DNA of 5,576 nucleotides from Actinomyces viscosus (GTDB lineage: Bacteria > Bacteroidota > Bacteroidia > Flavobacteriales_D > Crocinitomicaceae): the NCBI GenBank assembly GCA_943326975.2, contig CALPVI020000142.1:1-5576 (forward strand). The letters are read 5' to 3'. Position 1 is the stretch's first letter, and every line of letters starts with the position of its first letter. The translations under genes and the position numbers were made by a program. The notes beneath the pieces were generated by a model. The model worked only from the letters and a program-made list of their open reading frames with translations, ran no database searches and was not told the DNA's origin. Positions 1 through 5,576 of the stretch are shown here, piece after piece.

Positions 1-7
1 AAATAAT

Positions 8-1360
8 ATGGAAAAAGGAAATAAGAAGATAATAAAAGGTTGGGTATTTTACGATTGGGCAAATTCCGTTTACAATTTAGTTATTTCTTCAGCCATATTT
101 CCGATTTTCTATGATGTTGTTACAAAGTCATATTACAAGCAAAATATTCTTCACAATAAAGAAGCTGAATTAGATCCAGGTCAACAGATTTTGGTGAATT
201 TCTTTGGTGTGCAATTGTCTTCGTCTGTTTTGTTTTCTTTTGTTTTAGCAACATCCTTTTTAGTTGTTGCCTTTTTATCCCCAGTTCTCTCAGGAATTGC
301 TGATTATTCAGGCATGAAAAAGAAGTTTTTAAAATTCTTTTGTTACTTAGGAGCGGTATCGTGTATCGGTTTATTCTTTTTTGATCCCAATCATTTGGAA
401 TTAGGAATGTTAACCGTTTTTCTTGCAAGTATTGGATTTTGGAATAGTTTGGTTTTTTACAATGCTTTTTTACCTGAAATTGCAGAAGTTGAAGATCATG
501 ACAAAATTTCTGCTAAAGGATTTATCATGGGGTATTTAGGTGCTATGATTTTGTTAATCATCTGTTTAGCGTTGATAATGTCAACAAAAGATGGACCTAC
601 AAAAGTGGAATACATGCGATATTGTTTCGTCTTAGTTGGATTGTGGTGGATAGGTTTTAGCCAAATTACATATAAAGTTCTTCCGAATAACGTTTACAAT
701 AAACAACCTAAAAAAGGAATCATTTGGAGAGGATTTAGAGAACTAAAACTTGTCTTTGCGGAATTCAGAACGACACATAGATTGAAACGTTATTTGTTTT
801 CATTTTTCTTTTTTAATACCGGTGTTCAAACAGTTATGCTGATGGCGACAATTTTTGCCAATAAAGAAATAAATTGGCCAGGGGGGAATGGAAGTACAGG
901 TTTGATAATTGCAATTTTACTAATTCAATTATTAGGTGCATTAGGTGCTTATCTTATGTCAAAATTATCAGGAAAGATAGGGAATATAAAAACCTTGATT
1001 ATATCAGTTTCTGTTTGGGTTTTAATTTGCACTTACGCATTTATAATTCATGAGCCATTAGAATTTTATATTTTGGCTTCATTCGTTGGTTTAGTAATGG
1101 GGGGTGTTCAAGCAATTGCTCGTTCTACTTATTCGAAATACCTTCCAGAATCGACTACAGATCATGCAAGTTATTTTTCATTTTATGATGTTACAGAAAA
1201 ATTAGGTATTGTATTAGGTTTAGTGTTTTTTGGTTTAATGGAGCATTTTACTGGATCAATTAGAAATTCTATCATTTCAGTAACTTTCTTTTTTGTTGTC
1301 GGTTTAATCTTACTTTTCTTTGTTCCGAAAGAGGAGAAAATGAATCGGGAAAATATTTAG
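8..1360 (+). CDS. UMF1-family MFS transporter (Atg22-like)
   Basis: This is a complete 450-aa inner-membrane protein, close to the usual length of bacterial UMF1 (Unknown Major Facilitator-1) carriers, which are related to the fungal vacuolar effluxer Atg22. What is seen: the N-terminal signature FYDWANSVYN (residues 14-23) at the first membrane segment; a polar loop at about 40-68; a motif-A-like GIADYSGMKKK (96-106) after TM2, in the place of the MFS GxxxDRxGRR loop; FYNAFLPEIA (150-159); a basic central cytoplasmic loop at about 225-262 between the two six-helix halves; and GGVQAIARSTYSKYLPE (365-381) followed by FSFYDVTEKLG (390-400). About 12 hydrophobic segments can be counted. The ATG at 8 is chosen because the family signature follows directly and the leader is A-rich, as in Bacteroidota; only 7 bases upstream are visible. 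Tandem stops TAG TAA end the gene. The family assignment is firm. The substrate is unknown: Atg22 exports amino acids from the yeast vacuole, but that should not be transferred to this protein. Confidence 0.93.
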   Translation: MEKGNKKIIKGWVFYDWANSVYNLVISSAIFPIFYDVVTKSYYKQNILHNKEAELDPGQQILVNFFGVQLSSSVLFSFVLATSFLVVAFLSPVLSGIADYSGMKKKFLKFFCYLGAVSCIGLFFFDPNHLELGMLTVFLASIGFWNSLVFYNAFLPEIAEVEDHDKISAKGFIMGYLGAMILLIICLALIMSTKDGPTKVEYMRYCFVLVGLWWIGFSQITYKVLPNNVYNKQPKKGIIWRGFRELKLVFAEFRTTHRLKRYLFSFFFFNTGVQTVMLMATIFANKEINWPGGNGSTGLIIAILLIQLLGALGAYLMSKLSGKIGNIKTLIISVSVWVLICTYAFIIHEPLEFYILASFVGLVMGGVQAIARSTYSKYLPESTTDHASYFSFYDVTEKLGIVLGLVFFGLMEHFTGSIRNSIISVTFFFVVGLILLFFVPKEEKMNRENI

Positions 1361-1407
1361 TAAGATTTTAAATCATAAAATACTTTTTTAAAGAATCTTA
1401 TAAGATT
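1361..1407. repeat. inverted repeats after the transporter gene
   Basis: The heptamer TAAGATT occurs at 1361-1367 and 1401-1407, and its complement AATCTTA lies at 1394-1400. The last two together form a perfect 14-nt palindrome, AATCTTATAAGATT (1394-1407). In RNA, the first copy could pair with 1394-1400, extended by a G-U and an A-U pair, to make a hairpin that starts directly after the transporter stop codon. No U-tract follows 1400, so this is not a convincing intrinsic terminator. The palindrome could instead be a protein-binding site for the downstream gene. In DNA this AT-rich, chance is a real alternative. Confidence 0.3.
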
Positions 1408-1468
1408 ATCAATTTCTAGGAAGAAAAATTTATTTTTTGATAATTTTATGTAACCACAATCGAATTAC

Positions 1469-1491
1469 TGAGTTATTGTAAAAAAAACTCA
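1469..1491 (+). promoter_or_regulatory. small inverted repeat abutting a start codon
   Basis: TGAGTT (1469-1474) and AACTCA (1486-1491) are exact inverted repeats flanking an A-rich 11-nt loop, two bases before the ATG at 1494. In mRNA this would be a weak 6-bp hairpin across the ribosome landing region. No Shine-Dalgarno sequence is present, as is normal for Bacteroidota, where an A-rich leader usually takes that role; here most of the A-run is in the loop. A role in translation is only a possibility. Confidence 0.2.
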
Positions 1492-1493
1492 TT

Positions 1494-2210
1494 ATGAAAA
1501 TCATTCTATTGTTTGTGTTAATTTCAATGCAACATGTTTTCTCACAAAGTATGATAGATACAAGCAATGCGAGGAATTATATAGTTCATAGTTATCTAAT
1601 GCCTAAAAAAGAATATTTTGATTCAATTGAAAAGATTCTAATTTCCAGCAATATAATTGATTCTTCATCAATTACAATAGATTTACAACCACCATTTAAA
1701 TTAGAATTGTTAAAACAACGCGATGCCAAATTTTATACTTCAGATTTTTGTTTTTACATAGATTCAATTTATTTAGATACAATAAGTATTTCTAAAGTGG
1801 TTCGTCATTTGAATTGTCAATATTACCCAATTACAGATTATCAAAAATATCCATTCATTAAGAAAATAGAAAAACATATTGGTAATGAATATTTTAATTT
1901 AAAATCACCATTATTGATAGAGTGGAAATTCTTTTATAACGGTTTTGATGAAGGAACTTATTTTAGAGATTCACCAAATGTATTATCGAAACCTTTTTAT
2001 ATGAAAGCTGAAATAGATGATCATAGTAATTTTATTTTCCAAGATATAGAGATAGACGAGAAACAAAATCAATGGATAAAAGTAAAATTTGATTGTAATT
2101 GTTATTTTGAAAATGAAAAAGATATTGGATTTAATCAAAAGCAAATAGTAGTTGAGGGTTGGGCACTAATGAAAAATTTTCAAATAGGAATTACGTGTTC
2201 ACCCTTTTAA
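1494..2210 (+). CDS. secreted protein of unknown function
   Basis: I do not recognise a family for this 238-aa protein. It starts with a clear signal peptide: a short basic start (MK), a hydrophobic core IILLFVLI, and an FSQ ending typical of flavobacterial exported proteins, so cleavage is probable near residues 17-18. There is no lipobox cysteine and no further membrane segment, which points to a soluble periplasmic or secreted protein. The mature part is rich in Ile, Asp, Lys, Tyr and Phe, with alternating hydrophobic and polar stretches that suggest beta structure (for example residues 84-100 and 190-235). It has five cysteines (C86, C108, C201, C203, C235), so one or two disulfides, or a metal site at CNC, are possible. 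No catalytic motif is visible. Hand counts of three sampled 60-base lines give about 22-23% GC, against about 33-38% in similar samples of the flanking genes, which suggests a young or transferred gene. It stands alone, 133 bp after the transporter and convergent with the peptidase. The ATG at 1494 is supported by the signal peptide. Confidence 0.8.
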   Translation: MKIILLFVLISMQHVFSQSMIDTSNARNYIVHSYLMPKKEYFDSIEKILISSNIIDSSSITIDLQPPFKLELLKQRDAKFYTSDFCFYIDSIYLDTISISKVVRHLNCQYYPITDYQKYPFIKKIEKHIGNEYFNLKSPLLIEWKFFYNGFDEGTYFRDSPNVLSKPFYMKAEIDDHSNFIFQDIEIDEKQNQWIKVKFDCNCYFENEKDIGFNQKQIVVEGWALMKNFQIGITCSPF

Positions 2211-2232
2211 TTTTAGTGCACGAAAATCAAAA
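2205..2232 (+). terminator. weak AT hairpin at the end of the unknown gene
   Basis: TTTTAATTTT (2205-2214) can pair with AAAATCAAAA (2223-2232) with one mismatch, enclosing an 8-nt loop that contains GTGCAC. The arm overlaps the TAA stop at 2208-2210. All pairs are A-T and no T-tract follows, so it would be a poor intrinsic terminator; the stronger hairpin at 2300-2326 may end this transcript instead. Confidence 0.15.
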
Positions 2233-2295
2233 ATTAATGACTCAAAATAGGGGAGTAAGAAAAATATATAATTCGATGTAATTTCTTCTATTCAT

Positions 2296-2326
2296 AAAAA
2301 AAGGGTGTCCTTTACAGACACCCTTT
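2296..2326 (-). terminator. intrinsic terminator of the S46 peptidase gene
   Basis: A perfect 10-bp stem (2300-2309 with 2317-2326, core GGGTGTC/GACACCC) encloses a 7-nt loop. On the minus strand it is followed by a run of seven T (complement of A at 2296-2302), and it lies 24 bases after the peptidase stop codon. This is a standard rho-independent terminator. On the plus strand only three T and then a mixed T-rich stretch follow, so it may stop the convergent transcript of the unknown gene less efficiently. Confidence 0.88.
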
Positions 2327-2349
2327 CTCACTATTTTAAGAAAATTGAA

Positions 2350-4503
2350 TTATTTTACTAATTCCATTTCATCAACAATGTGTTTTGCTCCTGCATATTT
2401 ATCAATGATAAATAAGATGTAACGAATGTCACAGTTGATTGTTTTTTGAAGTTTATGATCAAAAATAACATCACCTGCCATTGCTTCGATATTCCCATCA
2501 AAAGCAAGTCCGATTAATTCTCCTTTACCATTTAAAACTGGAGAACCAGAGTTACCACCTGTAATATCGTTATTCGTTAAAAAGTTAACAGGCATGTATC
2601 CAGCAGGATCAGCATAAGTTCCGTAATCTTTTGCATTATACAAGTCAATTAATCTTTGAGGAACTTCAAATTCAGGATCATTTGCTTTGTGCTTTTTGAT
2701 AGTACCTTCTAATGTAGTGTAGTAATTTACTTTTGCATCATTTCTTGGATCAGCAGGCAAAGCACTTACTTTTCCATACGTTAATCTCAAGGTGCTATTA
2801 GCATCAGGGTAATATTTTTGTTTTGGATTAGAAATACGTAAACCTTGAACCAACAAACGGAAAGCTTTTTGGAATTCAGCATCTAATACAACTTGTTCTT
2901 CATTTCGAGTTCTTAATTTACCAACTAAATCAGCAGATAATTTAAAAATCGCATCATTTTTTAAACCTTCTAAAGTTGGATTATCTAAAAATTTCAATAA
3001 CTCATCTTTACTTTTAAAAATACTTGTAGTAAAAATTTGATTGATATATGATTTAAAATCATTATTATTTTTCTTTGCTAAATCAGCTAAATAAGGAGAT
3101 AATCCATATTCATTTCCTTTAGAAGTATATAAGTTTAACTGTGTAATTAGCATGTCACTTTCTAAAGGCATATATAATCCTGAATACATTTCCTCAACCA
3201 AAGATTTAAGATTTTTTAAACCTTCTGCTTTTTTTGTTTCATCTTTTTCATTTAAAATTTTCTCTAATGAAGTTGCTATTTTTAAAGGTAAAACAGCTAA
3301 TTCACTTGTTCTAACAAATCCTTGTAAATAGTTGTCATGTCTTGCTTTAAGGTTTGTTTTTGCATAGTAATTATTAATTGTCGCAATTACATTTCCATAA
3401 ACAGCTTTATTCGCTTTTTTATTTGCCCATTTATTGAATTTTGCCTCAATTTTCGCTTTAGTCTCAGAAGTTTTTGCTTTTGTTAAAGCATCAATCATTC
3501 CTTGTCTGTTTTTCCAATAGTTAGCTACAGATGCATATTTTGAAGCGTAATCTAAACGAACTTGGTCAGATTGGTTCATGTAAACTTTCATTTGATCCAT
3601 TCCAGTTTTAGAAGCCTCAACCCATGCAGGATAAGCGAATTTTACATTTTGTTCAATTCCTCCAGCTGGCATCCAACGATTTGTTCTACCAGGATACCCC
3701 ATAATCATTGCGTAATCATTCTCTTTTACACCTGATGTATTTACTTTTAAGTGAACTTTTGGTTGTAACGGAACATTATTTACACTAAAAGTTGCAGGAT
3801 TACCGTTTGCATCTGCATAAATTCTAAACATAGAAAAATCAGCTGTATGACGTGGCCATTCCCAATTGTCTGTATCACCACCAAATTTACCAATACTTTG
3901 AGGTGGTGTACCAATTAAACGTACATCTGTATAATCTTGATAAACAAAATAGTAAAATTCATTTCCTTGAAAGAAAGAACGAACTGAAACAGTATATTTA
4001 CCACCTTCATTGTTTTCTTTTTCAATTAAAGCAATTTCTGCAGCAATTGCCTTTTCACGTTCTGCTTCAGTCATCTTATCATTCAATTTTGATAAAATAC
4101 GTTTTGAAACATCATCCATTCTTACGAAAAAACGAACAAATAAACTTTTAGGTTTTAATTCATCTTTTTTAGTTGCTGCCCAGAAACCATTTGTTAAGTA
4201 ATCATGTTCTGGAGTAGATAATTCAGCAATTGCATCAAATCCACAGTGGTGATTTGTTAAAAGCAATCCATCTTTAGAAATAATTTCAGCAGTACATCCA
4301 CCGTTAAATTGCACGATTGCATCTTTTAAACTCGAGTGGTTAATGCTATAGATTTCTTCAGTAGTTAATTGAAGTCCCATTTTTTCCATATCTCTATGGT
4401 TCAAACGTTCAATGTTCATTAAGAACCACATTCCTTCATCCGCTTTTAAAAGGGGAGTAAAGAACATAGAAGCGACAAACAGTAATAAACTAATTTTTCT
4501 CAT
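2350..4503 (-). CDS. S46 dipeptidyl-peptidase, DPP7 type
   Basis: This is a complete 717-aa serine exopeptidase of MEROPS family S46 (characterised members are 710-720 aa). It removes dipeptides from the free N-terminus of oligopeptides, normally in the periplasm. A signal peptide is visible at residues 1-21, with the mature chain starting DEGMW. The chymotrypsin-like triad can be read: His in LLTNHHCGF (H86, next to the Cys as in trypsin's AAHC; H85 is the alternative), Asp222 in HTADFSMFR, and Ser652 in GGNSGSPV. N-terminus-binding residues match those known from DAP BII structures: N213 and W214 in DNWEWP, N328 in VANYW, and D669. An inserted, mostly helical domain spans about 275-570. Position Ser+18 is Gly670 (AFDGN). 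This position is Gly in DPP7 and Arg in the acidic-specific DPP11, so a hydrophobic P1 preference is predicted. Phe668 matches the phenylalanine linked to P2 preference. The ATG at 4503 gives the signal peptide; there is no Shine-Dalgarno sequence. Its own terminator lies downstream. I leave the symbol blank because naming varies between lineages. Confidence 0.96.
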   Translation of the reverse strand: MRKISLLLFVASMFFTPLLKADEGMWFLMNIERLNHRDMEKMGLQLTTEEIYSINHSSLKDAIVQFNGGCTAEIISKDGLLLTNHHCGFDAIAELSTPEHDYLTNGFWAATKKDELKPKSLFVRFFVRMDDVSKRILSKLNDKMTEAEREKAIAAEIALIEKENNEGGKYTVSVRSFFQGNEFYYFVYQDYTDVRLIGTPPQSIGKFGGDTDNWEWPRHTADFSMFRIYADANGNPATFSVNNVPLQPKVHLKVNTSGVKENDYAMIMGYPGRTNRWMPAGGIEQNVKFAYPAWVEASKTGMDQMKVYMNQSDQVRLDYASKYASVANYWKNRQGMIDALTKAKTSETKAKIEAKFNKWANKKANKAVYGNVIATINNYYAKTNLKARHDNYLQGFVRTSELAVLPLKIATSLEKILNEKDETKKAEGLKNLKSLVEEMYSGLYMPLESDMLITQLNLYTSKGNEYGLSPYLADLAKKNNNDFKSYINQIFTTSIFKSKDELLKFLDNPTLEGLKNDAIFKLSADLVGKLRTRNEEQVVLDAEFQKAFRLLVQGLRISNPKQKYYPDANSTLRLTYGKVSALPADPRNDAKVNYYTTLEGTIKKHKANDPEFEVPQRLIDLYNAKDYGTYADPAGYMPVNFLTNNDITGGNSGSPVLNGKGELIGLAFDGNIEAMAGDVIFDHKLQKTINCDIRYILFIIDKYAGAKHIVDEMELVK

Positions 4504-4546
4504 TCTAAATTATTTTTGATTTTTAAGCGTTATAAAATTACTACTT

Positions 4547-4592
4547 AAAAAATAAAAAAAGCTTTAGATTTTGATCAACGATTTTAAAACTT
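4547..4592 (-). terminator. candidate terminator after the GH92-type gene
   Basis: On the minus strand, directly after tandem TAA TAA stops, an 8-bp stem with one G-U pair (4585-4592 with 4559-4566) encloses an 18-nt loop. It is followed by a T-rich run (T7, A, T6; complement of 4547-4560) whose first two T belong to the stem. The stem is AT-rich and the loop long, so termination may be partial. If it works, the peptidase gene needs its own promoter within 4504-4560, where I see no clear Bacteroidota -33/-7 pair. Confidence 0.4.
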
Positions 4593-4593
4593 A

Positions 4594-5576
4594 TTAACGA
4601 ATAATTATTTCATCTGCAAAAATCCAAGAGTCTAGACCTTTTCCTGGATGCCAATCAGGACACTTTCCTGAATTTTTAGCTGTGATTCTAATTTTTTTAA
4701 TTGTTTCTTTTTTAGATGTTTGAGTTGTGAAAAGTTTCGTTGATTTTGCATTAATATCTTTTGCAGGTGTGATTTCAGTTACATCAATATTGATGAAATT
4801 GATACCATCGTAAGACACTTCAAACTTGATTGATTGTGGATAAAAAATCCAAGCATTTGCATCTTCCAGACATCGTATACCAATTTCAGATATTAATTTA
4901 GGATTTTCTATTGCTACTTCTGCAATTAAATCATTCGCATAAAAACCCTGCCAATCGCCAGTCCTGTAATCATTACCACCTGAAACCCCATCGATTAATG
5001 CCTCAGAACCAGAAGCTGGATATTGATTAGAGTATTCGTTGGTAAGTTGTAAATGGATTGATTGATTTCGTTTAACGAATTCTGTTGCTACAGATTTTCC
5101 TAATCCCAAAAAAGGTTCTTCACCAGTTATACCTCCAGCTACTAAAACGGCTTTAATAATTGTTGTATTGTCAATTTTAATTGGAGTAAAATATTCAGGA
5201 GAATTCATAGTTGGTTCTGATCCATTAGTCGTATATAATATACGATATTTTTTTGATGGTAATTTTGGGTAATTTAATGAAACCATAATAGAATCATCAA
5301 AAATTTTCTCATTTTGTTCGAAATAGGGAACAGGGATAAATTCTTCAGGAGTTGTTGAAATAGTTGGTGCATGTTCATAGGTATCAACTTTTGCATTAGG
5401 TTCAGGTCCTAATTCAATCTCTAAATTTCCACCACCATTTATTTCATCAAATTCAAGGTACAAACGTTTTATGTTTCTACCATTTAACTTAATTTTTTGA
5501 ATGTATTTATTCTCTTTAGATTGGTTAATTACTTTTACATCAAAGTCTTTACGATTTTCTAAATGCATCGTCATTT
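4594..5576 (-). CDS. GH92-family glycosidase, C-terminal part
   Basis: Only the last 326 or so residues are visible. The reading frame is open to the window edge, and the ATG at 5574 lies inside a conserved domain, so it is not the true start. Counting from that Met, residues 1-60 match the end of the GH92 catalytic fold: HLENRKDF, then NKYIQKIKLNG, then the INGGGNLEIELGPEPN segment (family pattern NxYIQSxxLNG...GGxLxxxMGPxPN). GH92 enzymes are calcium-dependent exo-alpha-mannosidases. Residues about 80-165 form a chitobiase/hexosaminidase C-terminal-like beta domain (YRILYTTNGSEPTMNSPEY at about 110-128). Residues about 175-326 form an F5/8 type C (discoidin-like, CBM32-related) domain with DGVSGGNDYRTGDWQGF and the terminal GLDSWIFADEIIIR; it may bind sugar. 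These two appended domains also occur on GH20 hexosaminidases, but the upstream segment favours GH92. No T9SS sorting domain is present at the C-terminus. The catalytic acids, calcium site and signal peptide lie outside the window. The peptidase gene follows in the same direction after 90 bp. Confidence 0.85.
   Translation of the reverse strand, partial: MTMHLENRKDFDVKVINQSKENKYIQKIKLNGRNIKRLYLEFDEINGGGNLEIELGPEPNAKVDTYEHAPTISTTPEEFIPVPYFEQNEKIFDDSIMVSLNYPKLPSKKYRILYTTNGSEPTMNSPEYFTPIKIDNTTIIKAVLVAGGITGEEPFLGLGKSVATEFVKRNQSIHLQLTNEYSNQYPASGSEALIDGVSGGNDYRTGDWQGFYANDLIAEVAIENPKLISEIGIRCLEDANAWIFYPQSIKFEVSYDGINFINIDVTEITPAKDINAKSTKLFTTQTSKKETIKKIRITAKNSGKCPDWHPGKGLDSWIFADEIIIR

Noticed and set aside
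120..428. A 102-aa open frame on the minus strand inside the transporter gene
   Set aside because: It is antisense to a strongly conserved membrane-protein gene, its translation is low-complexity and Lys/Gln/Leu-rich with no domain, and no initiation context is seen. It is a shadow frame.
1428..1440. Promoter-like TATTTTTTG before the unknown gene
   Set aside because: The spacing inside the motif is one base too long for TAnnTTTG, and no suitable -33 element is seen.
1361..1493. Small RNA or riboswitch between the transporter and the unknown gene
   Set aside because: The gap is very AT-rich, has no GC-bearing conserved-looking stems and no terminator with a U-tract, so nothing beyond short inverted repeats can be supported.
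3852..4201. Two overlapping plus-strand open frames of 99 and 63 aa inside the peptidase gene
   Set aside because: Both are antisense to the conserved N-terminal half of the S46 enzyme and have shadow-like composition without recognisable motifs.
4504..4546. Promoter for the S46 gene (TAATTTTA on the minus strand, near the Bacteroidota -7 TAnnTTTG)
   Set aside because: The last base of the motif does not match and no TTG lies at the right distance upstream. In DNA this AT-rich such partial matches are expected by chance.
5572..5574. ATG at 5574 as the true start of the last gene
   Set aside because: It falls within the conserved end of the GH92 domain with no signal peptide, and the frame stays open to the window edge. 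The gene is better read as cut by the window.
1..5576. A novel defence, mobile or CRISPR-like system
   Set aside because: I saw no repeat-spacer pattern, transposase, integrase, nuclease or toxin-antitoxin signature on either strand. The genes are a transporter, a secreted protein and two hydrolases.

Overview
The window looks like a low-GC chromosome segment from Bacteroidota, most likely class Flavobacteriia. The evidence is three-fold: AT-rich DNA with A-rich leaders and no Shine-Dalgarno motifs; an S46 dipeptidyl-peptidase and a GH92-type glycosidase, both families concentrated in this phylum; and signal peptides of the flavobacterial kind. The genus cannot be read from this sequence.

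Layout, left to right. (1) 8-1360, plus strand: a complete 12-TM major facilitator of the UMF1 family (Atg22-like), substrate unknown. (2) 1361-1493: an AT-rich gap with inverted repeats, including a perfect 14-nt palindrome. (3) 1494-2210, plus strand: a 238-aa secreted protein that I cannot assign to any family, in clearly more AT-rich DNA than its neighbours. (4) 2211-2349: the gap between convergent genes, with a strong intrinsic terminator serving the minus strand. (5) 2350-4503, minus strand: a complete S46 dipeptidyl-peptidase with its catalytic triad and the glycine that marks DPP7-type (hydrophobic P1) specificity. (6) 4504-4593: a short gap with a candidate terminator for the gene upstream of the peptidase. 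(7) 4594-5576, minus strand: the C-terminal end of a large glycosidase, cut by the window edge. It holds the last strands of a GH92 (alpha-mannosidase family) domain, a chitobiase C-terminal-like beta domain and an F5/8 type C (discoidin-like) domain.

The minus-strand pair suggests use of host or environmental glycoproteins: the GH92 enzyme would trim mannosides, and the S46 enzyme would take dipeptides from oligopeptides in the periplasm. This link is inferred from adjacency and family knowledge only; the candidate terminator between them argues against a tight operon. No gap exceeds 140 bases. I found no tRNA, rRNA, CRISPR, insertion sequence, riboswitch or defence system. The region is mostly ordinary, and the unassigned secreted protein is its main unknown.
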